Source: Heterocephalus glaber (taxonomy: Eukaryota; Chordata; Mammalia; Rodentia; Bathyergidae). Taken from it: a DNA stretch of 64,000 nt. Made by a program: the position numbers and the translations under genes. This document shows, in pieces, positions 55,268 through 64,000 of this stretch (position 1 is the first letter of the stretch; every line of letters begins with the position of its first letter). A model generated the notes under the pieces. It saw only the letters and a program-made list of their open reading frames with translations, was not told the DNA's origin and did not search any database. Where the stretch lies: contig NW_004624801.1 in assembly GCF_000247695.1 (NCBI RefSeq), positions 6,966,046 through 7,030,045 of the forward strand, given 5' to 3'.

Positions 55268-55382
55268 ATTCCATTTAAAAAAGGAGGGGGCGCTGGGGAT
55301 TTAGCTCAGTGGTTCCACCACCTGCCTTGAAAGCGCAAGGTCCCGAGTTTGATCCTCGGTAAGAAAAAAGAAAATTCCATTT
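55268..55382 (+). repeat. ID element, sense, with target-site duplication
   Basis: The ID body at about 55289-55365 has A box TAGCTCAGTGG and B box GAGTTTGATCC and an A-rich tail. An exact 9-bp direct repeat ATTCCATTT flanks it (55268-55276 and 55374-55382), inside L1 sequence. Confidence 0.93.
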
Positions 55383-55684
55383 TATGGCCATCCCTGGACA
55401 CTCAGGCCGCATCTGCCTTTAGGCTATTGCAAATAATTCTGCTCAGGTCATGGGAGTGCAAGTCTTTTCTGGTCTCTGTTCTCAGTTCATTGGTACGTAC
55501 CAGAAGTGGAAGTGCTGGATTCTGTTTGACTTTTTCAGGAACTACCATATTGTTTTCCACACTCCACTGCCACCAGCCCTGCACAGCATGCATTTTCTCC
55601 ATATCCTCCCCTATGCTTATCTCTTTTATTGATAACAGCCATCCTAAACAACGTAAAGTGATATTGCACTGTGTGAAGGACTTT

Positions 55685-55875
55685 TCTATTTTACAGTCCT
55701 GAGGCTTGAACCCAGGACTTCATACATGGTAGGCAAGTGCTCTGCCTCTGGACTACATCCCCAGTCCTTTGAATTTTATTTTGAAACAGAGTTTGGCCTC
55801 TTGCTCAGGCTGTCCTCAAACTTGTAATATTCCTGAGTAGCTTGGTTTATAGATGTATGCCACTAGGACTGGCTT
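55685..55875 (-). repeat. B1-ID composite SINE, antisense, old
   Basis: AGTCCTGAGGCTTGAACCC, CTACATCCCCAGTCC, TTTTGAAACAGAGTTTGG, GAGTAGCTTGGTTTATAG. Diverged copy within the L1 relic. Confidence 0.75.
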
Positions 55876-56300
55876 GCATTGTGCTTTTGATTTTCTCAAT
55901 GATTAGTGAGGTTAAACATCTTTTTGTGTGCTTACTGGCCTTGAGAAATGTCTCTTCAAGTCCTTCATCCATTTTTGAATTGGGTTGTTGCTATTGAGGT
56001 GTGGGAATTCTTTATATACTCTGGATATTCTTTATCTGATAAACGATTTGCAATTATTTTCTTCCACACTATGGATTGCTTTTTCAATCTGTTGATATTC
56101 TTTGTGGCATACAAGTTTTAAATTTTGATAAAGTCCAATTTATCATTTCTGGTCTGTCATCATAGTCAGGACATCATGGTCAGATGCAACATCAAGAAGC
56201 TCTTCCCCTGTATTTTCTTCTAAGGGTTTTGTAGTTTTTAGCTCTTTTGTTTATATCTTGATCCATATGAGTTAATTTTGTATATGGTGTAGGGAAGGGT

Positions 56301-57004
56301 CCAACTTCATGCCCTGGGCTCTTGATTCACTCCTCTTCTTTCCTCACACCCAGGCTGGCTCTCCCAGGAGCCAAGGAGGAGTGAGGAGATCCCAGGCTGG
56401 ATCTGGCCTCAGCTCTGGCCCAGGACACGGCTGGATGTGTGGCCCAGTCTGGGTCCTCTGGGCTGTTGGCCCTGGGGCCCCCAAGGCTCACTGTACAGAT
56501 GTGCTTTCTGGCCAGGACTGGTGTCTGCATGTCAGGGAGTACAAGGCCGGTGCTCCCTGCCTGTCCCCATATCCTGGTGTCCTTCCCAGAAGGCCTCCTG
56601 CCCTCTGCTTAGCCACCCTCTTGGCTTCTACTATCTGCACCTCTGTTCCAGCTCAGAGTGGTCAGCCCTAGCGTCCTCCCTTCTGATTTGGACATAAGTC
56701 ACTGCCTAAGCCCTCCCAGCCACACGCAGATCACTGTGAAACTGCAGCTGATCAACCCCCACCTCAAGCAGAAGCAGGCACTGGGTTCTTAGTCCTTCTA
56801 CTTCCTGGTACCCTGGGGTTGGCTGTCACCCCAAGAAGTGCTTGTCATCCACACATTGTGCCCCACTCCATTCTCCCCTCTCCCACCCTTCTTCCGAGGG
56901 CCATCTCCAACTCCCTTCCTACTCCTCACCTGTACTCTCCCTCAGGATCATCCTGTGAACCTTTGACCTCAGCATTACAGGCCTGCACTTCCTTTGCCAT
57001 TCAT
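56301..57004. other. Intron, no gene seen
   Basis: Unique GC-rich sequence. Confidence 0.45.
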
Positions 57005-57330
57005 TCATTCATCAAATGCATGCTCACCATGTACTTCGCTCTAGGTACAATGGAGAACAAAACCCTACAGTCCTTGCTCTGTGGCGACTACACAAACAGA
57101 ACTGTATCAATAAATGCAAAATTCTGGGAGTGACAAGAGTGGCAAAGGAGAGGCCTGTGGTAGGGTGGCAGTGGTGGGGGCATAGGTCAGGAAAGGCTTC
57201 CCTTGGGAATAGATCTTGGGGCTGAGTTCGGAAAGGCAAGGAGTAAGCCAGGCTCAAACTAAGCTTGTGTGGGAGAGCACTGCGCATGCCAAGGCCCTGT
57301 GATATAGAGGCTGAGGGTCATGTGGCCGAA
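57005..57330 (+). repeat. L2 3'-end relic, sense
   Basis: CATGTACTTCGCTCTAGGTA, GGAGAACAAAACCCTACAG, CAGGAAAGGCTTCCC, CATGCCAAGGCCCTGTG. Confidence 0.65.
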
Positions 57331-58559
57331 GGGAGGCTGGGATTGAGAGGAACAACTTAGGTATACAGTTTCCGGGACACTGTGAGGGCTTCCTTCCTGA
57401 TCCCGAGGCTGGGAGTCTTGTCTCTCTCTCTCTACTGTATCCCCAGGAGCTTGCTTCATGCTGGTGCACGTGGGACCCTGTGAACACCCATTCTGTAGGT
57501 GAGCTGGAAGTCAATGGAGGCCAAGTGCCTCATGGACATGGTCTTTCATGGACTCAGCTCTCAGGAGCCCCTCCTGTAGCTCGGTATCGCCCATGAGTCT
57601 CCTGGACTCATGGCTCAGGCCTTTACATGCCCAGCCTCCCGCCCCTGGACACAGACCGCTTCCTGACTTCCACTGGGCCATGGCCATTCTCGTCTCAAAT
57701 TCACTACATCCCAAATGGTCCTGTGTGCAGCCTCTTCTCTCTCCCTAGTCCTCAAAATGGAAACTGCAGCCTGTCTGCCATCGCTGCCTCTGGCGACATT
57801 GCCTCATCTGAGGAAGCTGAGAGATACCCTTGGCTGGAAGATACCGTCCTCCTCCCCATCCCAGGTAGGGGATAGGACCTCTCCACCCATCCTGTACACG
57901 GCAGCTTCCTTGAGACCCATTCTGTGCCCCTGGCCCATGCCCCTACCTGGCCATACCTGTCCTGTTCTGTGGCTCCCCTAGGGTCCCCCAGTAGCAGGAG
58001 CATTGGGTAGGTGCTGGGGGTGCCTTGGCCCAAGCCCACCCTTACAGGAAGCCTGAGGGTGGCCAAGGCCTGAGGAGCCGGGCTGGCAAGCTCAGTGTGT
58101 TCTAAGGAGTAGGGGCTGGGGGTGGGGAGAGTGGGGGTGGGGAGACCTCCTCCCAGTGGGTGAACCCAGGACAGAACAACACAGGTTTCAGCTCCAGGAG
58201 GCTCCTTTCTGCTGTGGACTCGGGACCAGCCCTCTCATCTCCATCCCCAACTTCCTGCAGCCACCACCTCCTTTTTTTTCTCCTTCCTTTTAACAAAAGA
58301 GGAAACTCTTGAGTTGAGCAAAGCTGAATAAACAAACACAGCAACACACCCCTTGGAATCAGAAGGGGCCCCAGCTCAAAAGCTTTGCTAGGAAAGCTTG
58401 AGAGTGCTCTCGGGCTGGCCAGACAGGTCACTGGTGGCCTGCAGGTGGGCCAGGCCATCATCGCTCCTCCACTTGCCAAACTCTGCCTCTATAGTAGGTT
58501 CAAACAGCCAGGGGACCACTAAGTGTAGCCTCTGCTTCGAGTGCATCTCAGATCATGTC
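57331..58559. other. Intron, no gene seen
   Basis: Unique sequence; a short CT run lies at 57420-57434. Confidence 0.45.
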
Positions 58560-59120
58560 ATCCCTGCTAGACACAGGCTGTCCCCATTTATTTGGTGAAT
58601 TCTTGTCGAGGCCGTGTTAGGTGCTAGCACTCTCCTGGGGTCTTGGTCTACAATGAGGAGCTAGACAGAGGTAGGTTCCCTGCCACTCAGGACTTCCAAT
58701 CTGCACTGGATGTCTGGCAGCAAATAAATAAACAAATAGACAGATGGTTTTAGATAAGGGCTGGAAGAATGGAATCCTCCTCCCTGGGGGCTGGCATTGA
58801 GCTGAAGTTTGACCGGAAAGACCTGACCAGCCCCAAATCCAGGGGAAGGCTGTCCAGGCAAAGGGAGCAGCAAGTGCAAAGGCTCTGAGGGTAGAACTCG
58901 ACAAAGGTAACAGTGGCTGGAGCAGAGGAGAAGGAGAGGAGGAGAGGGCAGGTGTGAAGCCAAAAGATGGGTGGGCCCGGTCACATGTGCAAGGCCTGGG
59001 GGACCCTGGTGATGGCTTGGTTTTATATTCAGTATGGTGGGAACTCAGTGGCCTGTGGCAGGAAGCTCGGAGAAGCAGGGAGGCTTGGAGGTGGTGTAGT
59101 CACTGCAGTTGGAAGTGGTG
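58560..59120 (+). repeat. L2 3'-end relic, sense
   Basis: GTGTTAGGTGCTAGCACTC, CAATGAGGAGCTAGACAG, CAGGCAAAGGGAGCAGCAAG, TGCAAAGGCTCTGAGGG, GGCTGGAGCAGAGGAGAAGG. Confidence 0.72.
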
Positions 59121-60340
59121 CTCTTTGATTGCTAGGTGGACCCGGCTGGTTGAAGTGGCCACTGGACATTGATGTGGTGGCTGGCCCTACCCAGCCCTGC
59201 CCTCTTCCTTCAGGGGACAGTGCCAGCAGCATCTGTGCCTGGAGGTAGCTGGCTGTGGTTTGGTCCTGCTGCTGAGGGCAAAGTGGTGCTGGCTGATCCT
59301 GGGAAGGCAGCCCCAGGAGCCGGGTGGCCAAGGCAGGGACGCAGGTGTCGGAGGAGGGAGCATGGTTCTGAGTCCTGTTCCCGCCTGTCACATGGGGTGA
59401 TGAGTCTTGGGAGAGTTATGGTGAGCCCATACGTGACGTCCGGTATCTGCTGGTGCCCCACCCCATGCGGCAGCCCTGTGCCTAGTGCTGAGTTCTGCTG
59501 ACCACCCCTCAGCCTCCTAGTTTCTCCCAGTGTTAGGCCTCTGATTCTGGGGAAGGTAGGAAGACCTGGGTGGTTCTCACTTGGCCCTCAGAGCTGAGGC
59601 TGTCAGATCCCCATCTCGTGCTCAGCACTGGGCCTGTCCCTGGGAGACAGAAAGAGGAGAATCAAGGTCCCCAGGCTTGGGTGGCTGTAAGTGGCCAGGC
59701 AGGCAGAGGGGCTGTGGTGTCTGGCCCCCTCCCTGTGTGCTGAGCTTGGGCCGTGGCCCCTCCAGTCCTTCGGCACCCCAGCTCCTGCCTCTTCTCCTTC
59801 AGTACAGACCCTGTCCGGCTGCTCCCCTGGGCCTTGTGGCATTTTCCTGAGGCCCCCTGCATCACTCAGGAGAGACAGGTGCAGGACTCCCCAGCACTCC
59901 CGGGGGCCCAGCATCCTCCCTTCCCCTAGAGCCCACTCACCGTGTGCACCGAGTCTGCAGGAGGCCCGAGGGGCAGGGCAGGGAGCCCACAGAGTCATTT
60001 GCTGTCGTCGCTGGCTGTGACACCTCTGTGGAGCTATGACAGGAGCTCACAGATCCAGCGATCCTTGGCGCCTCCTGCTGGTGCAGTTCTGAACTGCGCC
60101 CCTCCAGCTTCTGAGTTTTGAGGCTCCTCTTGGGATTGGCTCTGGCCAGGGTTGGATCCTGTTCTGACCATTGTCTCTGCTTAACTGGACAGGGATAGGG
60201 GACTTGGAGAAAAAGGGTATTCAAGAGCCTCTCTAGTAAACCGGGGGAAGGGTTCTACGGACCCCACCCCGCAGAGCAGACGTTTTGATTAAAGCCTCAG
60301 TGACCATCCTGCTTGACTGTGTGAGACACCAGGGGTGAGA
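59121..60340. other. Intron, no gene seen
   Basis: Unique GC-rich sequence. It contains the CTCF-like site listed next. Confidence 0.45.
60068..60081 (-). promoter_or_regulatory. CTCF-like site (one mismatch)
   Basis: GCGCCTCCTGCTGG matches the reverse CTCF consensus except at its sixth position. Confidence 0.45.
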
Positions 60341-60433
60341 AGTCACAGGTGCGAAGGTCTTGGTGCGGAAGAGACAGGACCCTGCCCCTCCTTGCGCCCC
60401 GCAGCCTCCCCGCGCGTCCATTCGACCTCTCAG

Positions 60434-60660
60434 TGGTCCCATTCCCCACGACTTGGCTGCAGTACCTCCTCCCCGTGGCTCCGCCTCTCGCGGGCCCCGC
60501 CCACTCTTCCCCACCCCCTCCCCGGTGGCCCAGCCCCCGCGGCCTCTCCACGCGGCTTCAGTAAGCCCCGCCTCCAGGGGCCCACCTCCCGCGGCCCCGC
60601 CCTCGAAGCCACGCCCCTTTCTCGATGGCCCAGCTTCCCCACGACTTCGCTGCATCCTGG
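60434..60660. repeat. Degenerate GC-box tandem repeat (about 97-100 bp period, about 2.2 copies)
   Basis: TTCCCCACGACTTGGCTGCA (60442-60461) recurs with one mismatch at 60635-60654, an offset of 193 bp. GGTGGCCCAGC (60524-60534) recurs as GATGGCCCAGC (60624-60634), an offset of 100 bp. Each of the two complete units has a CGCGG..CCCCGCCC block. The middle unit is diverged at its start. Confidence 0.7.
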
Positions 60661-61126
60661 GCTCCTCTCTGTCCGGGCTACCCCTGAGTCTCCAGCCGGC
60701 GACCTTGAGTCTAGACTCGTCCCTCCAGCCAGGCAGCGGGAGTGCCGAGGTCCCCACGCTCTTCTCAGGCAGCAGACTCGAGCCCAGGGCGGCCCTCAGC
60801 CGTCTTGGGGTAGCCCTCTCACTGTTCGAGTCGCAGGCGTTGCTATCGAAGGCGATGGAAGGAAGAAGCACTTCAGCTTCAGAATTCACAAATTCGGGGC
60901 TTCAGTCTCTTGGTCCTGACGTCGCTGTGTCCGGGGAGAGAGGAAAGGATCCTGAGTCTCTGCGGTGTGCTTGTGGGGTGTGACCCGGGGCGGACGCTGA
61001 GGTGTGGCAAAGGGGTCTTTTCTGCAGACAGGCTCCTCCCAGGCCTCAGCACCCCCTGGTTGGCTGCAAGGGGAGGAGGAGGCTGGGCCCGGAGCTCGGG
61101 TGCGGCGGGTGCAGAAAGCCGTGCGT

Positions 61127-61140
61127 CCAGCAGATGGCGG
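61127..61140 (+). promoter_or_regulatory. CTCF consensus site (exact match)
   Basis: CCAGCAGATGGCGG matches CCASYAGRKGGCRS at every position, on the + strand, within the CpG island. Confidence 0.6.
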
Positions 61141-61335
61141 TGCGCGCTCGGGAGCCGCTCCGCCCGGCTCTGCAGGTCGGGCCTGGATTTTCCTGACTGG
61201 CTGGCCGGGGCGAGGGAAGTGGCCGCTAGAATTGGACGTGCCCTGAGTACCGAAGGAACCTTGCCCTCCGGATTCCTGTCCCGCCGGGTGGGGCTCGAAT
61301 AGGATGGGGAGGCAAAGAGAGCCCTCCTGATTGCC

Positions 61336-61420
61336 GGGGGAGTTAGCTCAGTGGTTTCGCTGCCTGCTGCGCAAGTGCAAGGACCCGAGTTCAATCCCCA
61401 GTACCAAAAAAACCCCCAAA
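61336..61420 (+). repeat. ID element, sense, with intact A and B boxes
   Basis: A box TAGCTCAGTGG and B box GAGTTCAATCC, ending CCAGTACC plus an A-tail. It is inserted at the 3' edge of the CpG island. Confidence 0.92.
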
Positions 61421-61439
61421 CTGAGTGGAGAGGCCTCTT

Positions 61440-63095
61440 GATACCTTCTGCTATTTATTTCATTTTCCTACTTTTTTGGTGGATGTGTCTCAACCTCTTC
61501 AGTTTTTCCATCTTTCTATGAAAATTTCCAAACGTACCAAAAATATAACAGAATTATCCGGTGAACAGCTACATGCCCCCCACCTGGACTCTATAGTGAC
61601 CATCGCCTCTGACTGTTTCATCTGTCTCCATCCCTCTGTCCACCAACAATCAGGCTCTTTGGGGGTGTGCTTCGAGATAAGCCACAACGATCCCATAGAC
61701 CCCTCGACCCCCGTTCACATTTCATTTACTACCCCCAGCATTTGTTCGTGGTTTTTTTCCCCTTGAGGTGACATTTAGATACCAAGGACAGATGTTCAGT
61801 GTACCGTTCTCGATTTTTTTTGTGATGCTGGTGGGGGAATCAGTGTGTGTGGTGGAACCCCTATCAGAGCGCAGAATATAGCAATCACCCCAGAAAGTCT
61901 CTGCTACTGCCACCCCCTGGGAGGCAGCTGCCATTCTGACTTTTTCGGACCACAGATTAATTTTGCCAGTTTGGATGTTTTTAGACCTCTCTGTGTTGCT
62001 GCCAGGAGCAGCTGTTTATTCCTTTTCACTGCCGAGTAGTGTACTGTGTGAGCCGTGGGTGGTTTTAGCCATCCTGTTGATGGCCTTTGGCTGTTCCCAT
62101 TTGGGGCCCTTAGGAATAAAATTACTATTTTCAGTTTTCTTGTACAAGTCTTTCCATGGAGAGATGTTTTCATTTCTCTCGTGCTAATACCTACAAGTAT
62201 AATTGCTGAGCCATAGGCTAGTTAAGGGTTTAATTTTATAAGAAACTGCCAGATTGTTACACAAAGTGGCCATTTCACCAGCTGGGTAGAAGGTCCCAGT
62301 TGCTCCACTTCCTTGCCAACATTTGGTGCTGCCACTCTTAGATTTTAGTTATTCTGGTGAGTGTGCAGTGAAACCTCATTATGGCTTTAATCTGCATCTG
62401 CCAGATGACTAATGCTGTGGAGCACATTTTTATGTACTTATTAGTTATTCATATATTTTTCCTTTGTGACAGCTTTTCAAATCTGTTGCCCATTTTAAAA
62501 TGAGATTGCTTGACTTTTCCTTATTTATTTTGGATACTGGTCTTTTGTCAAATGGATGTTATGCACATTGTTTATTTCAGCCTATGACTTGCTCGTTTAC
62601 TTTCTTAATTTGCTTTCTTTTAATAAGCAAAGGTAGGTCATTTTACTTTAATGTTGTTTAAGTTTACAAATTTCTTTTTTGTGTGTGGTTATCATCTGTG
62701 TTCTTTATAAGAAAGCTTTGCCTATAAAGAATCACAAATGTACTTTCAATGTTTTCCTCTAGTATGTTTATGGATTAACTTTTATGAATTAACTGTTGTA
62801 TATGGTGTGAGGCGGGGATGAAGGTTCATTTTGTTATTGTTGTTTTCTCCGTGTATCCAGTTTTCCCAACTCCATTTGTTAAAAAGACTTTTCTTTCTTC
62901 CACTGGATTCTTTGGGCACTTTTTTGTTTGTTTGTTTTGTTTGTTTGTTTTTTCCTTTGGGCACTTTTGTTGAAAATTAATTAAATGAGTGTGGGTCTAC
63001 ATCTGAGTTCTCTTTTGTTGTTTCTCTAATGAATTTGTCTGCATTGCCAGCACCACAGTCTCCTTATTTTTTTTAAATAAAATTCTTTGTATCAG
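61440..63095 (-). repeat. Antisense L1 relic
   Basis: Antisense L1 words: ATTTTATAAGAAACTGCCAG near 62232, CTTCCTTGCCAACATTTGG near 62309, TGATTAATGC-type TGACTAATGCTGTGGAGC near 62406, TGTATATGGTGTGAGGC near 62797, TATCCAGTTTTCCCAACTCC near 62856. It covers part of the same L1 region as the relic at 54.7-56.3 kb. No intact ORF. Confidence 0.78.
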
Positions 63096-63169
63096 GTAGC
63101 CTTTTAGACCATGTTATGCTGCTGTAACAGAATACTTAAGACTGGGTAGTTCATAAAGAACAGAGAAAC

Positions 63170-63315
63170 TGGACATGATGGTCCAACTCTTGTCATCCCA
63201 GCACTTGGGAGGCTGAGGGAGGAAGATCACAAGTTTGAAGCCAGTTTGGGCTACATAGTGAGTTTGAAGGTGACCTGTACTATGTAGTGAGACCCTGTCT
63301 CAAAGAAACAAGACG

Positions 63316-63317
<2 letters not shown>
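63170..63317 (+). repeat. B1-type SINE, sense
   Basis: GTCATCCCAGCACTTGGGAG, AAGATCACAAGTTTGAAGCC, GTGAGACCCTGTCTCAAAG. Monomer without an ID half. Confidence 0.92.

Positions 63318-63354
<37 letters not shown>
63318..63354 (+). repeat. (CA)n microsatellite
   Basis: An uninterrupted CA run of about 37 bases, grown from the B1 tail. Confidence 0.96.
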
Positions 63355-63357
<3 letters not shown>

Positions 63358-63610
63358 AGGAGAGGAAAATAGGAGGAGGAATTTCCTTCTCATTTTTGGA
63401 GGCTGGGAAGCCCACGGGCTGCACATGACCGGGAAGGGAGAATGGTGGAGAGCTTGCCAGAAGGCAGGGAAAGGGAGCAGACTCACCCTTTCATCAGGAG
63501 CCCACTCTTGAGATAGCAGCTTTAGTCCACTCCTGAGACCAGGGCCCTTGCGACCCCATGACCTCTTAAAGGCTCCTCCTGTCCACATTGTTACACTGAG
63601 GAATGTGTCA

Positions 63611-64000
63611 GCCAGTGCTCACTAGAGAAAGAGATTTATAACTGTACATCTAAATATATAAGGACTTGAAGGTGGGCTTACAGTGGCCACCTGCAGAGAT
63701 GTGGAAGAGTGCAAACAGGCTGTCTGTGCGCTGGAGGGCCCAAGGATCGTCAAAGGCAAAAGGCCTGAGCTCACTGTAGACTCCCGTGTGGGTCTGCTAG
63801 AGGAGGCTGAAGGGTCTGTGCTGGAAGCCAGGAGATGCCGTCCAAGGCGAATGTGAAGCCCGGAGCTCCTCTGAAGGAAGGAAGAAATGAAAGTAAGCCT
63901 TCCTTCTTCCTTCCTCTTCTTGTTCCACTCAGATAGAAGCCTATTGGTTGGTGACACTCACACCCTGGGTGTGTCGTCTGTCTGCACTAGATCCATTCAG
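63611..64000. other. Intron to window end, no gene seen
   Basis: Possibly another diverged LTR-type relic (TCACTAGAGAAAGAGATTTA near the start), with a short TTCCTTCC patch at 63897-63915. Not classified. Confidence 0.35.

Larger units (their letters stand above)
54700..56300 (-). repeat. Antisense L1 relic with SINE insertions
   Basis: Antisense L1 words in order: GTGGCATTAAGTACATTCAC near 54783, GGTTCATCCATGTTGTAGC near 55213, AGAAGTGGAAGTGCTGG near 55502, GATTAGTGAGGTTAAACATC near 55901, TTATCTGATAAACGATTTGC near 56031, AGTTAATTTTGTATATGGTG near 56270. It is interrupted by a B1-ID, an ID and an old antisense SINE. No intact ORF. Confidence 0.82.
60350..61310. promoter_or_regulatory. Intragenic CpG island with GC boxes
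   Basis: CpG-rich sequence about 9.8 kb after the v3 exon. Two CCCCGCCC boxes lie at 60495-60502 and 60595-60602, with further GC-box-like words nearby. No septin exon is recognised inside; in particular the v2 N-terminus is not encoded. It may be an alternative promoter, a promoter of an antisense or independent transcript, or an insulator. Long open frames on both strands follow from base composition. Confidence 0.55.
63100..63610 (-). repeat. MaLR-type LTR relic, antisense, split by a B1 and a CA run
   Basis: The 5' part TGCTGCTGTAACAGAATAC and TGGGTAGTTCATAAAGAAC is separated from TTTTTGGAGGCTGGGAAGCC and CCCATGACCTCTTAAAGG by a SINE plus microsatellite. Confidence 0.68.
22955..64000 (+). 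other. SEPT9: 5' part of the septin 9 gene (coding start of v1 to window end)
   Basis: Three short coding exons in order on the + strand (22955-22973, 40729-40785, 50558-50579) match the isoform-specific N-termini of septin 9. They are separated by introns of about 17.8 kb and 9.8 kb, and the gene runs off the right edge. Septin 9 is a filament-forming GTP-binding protein that caps or joins septin hetero-oligomers with SEPT2, SEPT6 and SEPT7 members and associates with actin and microtubules, acting in cytokinesis and cytoskeletal organisation (family knowledge). Only the variable N-terminus is encoded here; the proline-rich region, GTPase domain and common exons lie beyond the window. The order v1 exon 1, v1 exon 2, v3 exon matches the human locus as I remember it. 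The v2 first exon was not found and is expected further downstream. The 5' UTR starts upstream of 22955 at an unknown position. Confidence 0.9.

Noticed and set aside
60350..61310. Septin 9 v2 first exon
   Set aside because: No sequence encoding the remembered v2 start (MSDPAV...) was found in the CpG island or elsewhere in the window.

Overview
This is mammalian nuclear DNA, from a rodent outside the mouse/rat family. The window is full of tRNA-Ala-derived ID elements, 7SL-derived B1 elements and B1-ID composites, along with old L1, L2, MIR and MaLR relics. The youngest ID copies differ from the murid, squirrel and guinea-pig forms I know. Beaver or a close relative is my best guess, with low confidence. 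There are no bacterial-type genes, operons, CRISPR arrays or complete mobile elements.

The only protein-coding gene I can support is the 5' end of septin 9 (SEPT9/SEPTIN9), on the + strand. Three coding exons are visible. Exon 1 of the long isoform (v1/i1) starts with ATG at 22955 and encodes MKKSYS plus the first base of a Gly codon. The 57-bp exon 2 of v1 (40729-40785) encodes a basic Arg-rich stretch. An alternative first exon of the v3 isoform has its ATG at 50558 and encodes MERDRIT. Exon 2 of v1 and the v3 exon both end on the first base of a codon, so either can join the same downstream exon, which lies beyond position 64000. The septin GTPase domain is not in the window.

Layout: 1-425 is a GT/CA-rich alternating repeat. 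430-1600 is CpG-rich with an exact CTCF consensus. 1.6-2.4 kb is unique. 2.5-5.7 kb is an antisense L1 relic riddled with SINE insertions. 5.9-10.8 kb is GC-rich unique sequence. 10.8-15.1 kb is a second L1/SINE-rich block. 15-21.9 kb is mixed intergenic sequence. 21.96-23.3 kb is the v1 promoter CpG island and exon 1. 23.3-40.7 kb is v1 intron 1, containing a GGA tract, B1 pairs, a MaLR LTR, L2/MIR relics and a TGGA-type minisatellite. 40.8-50 kb is intron 2. 49.9-50.6 kb is the v3 promoter and exon. 50.6-64 kb is the intron leading to the common exon. It holds two antisense L1 relics, L2 relics, MaLR/MLT-like relics and a second CpG island (about 60.35-61.3 kb) with a degenerate tandem array of about 97-100 bp units carrying GC boxes and a second exact CTCF consensus.

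I found no undescribed biological system. The points most worth checking are the alternative-promoter architecture of SEPT9 (including a perfect MEF2-type site 8 bp before the v3 start codon), the CpG island at 60.4 kb, and the CTCF consensus sites near the two ends of the window. All exon calls rest on reading the sequence against remembered human and mouse septin-9 N-termini, not on a database search.
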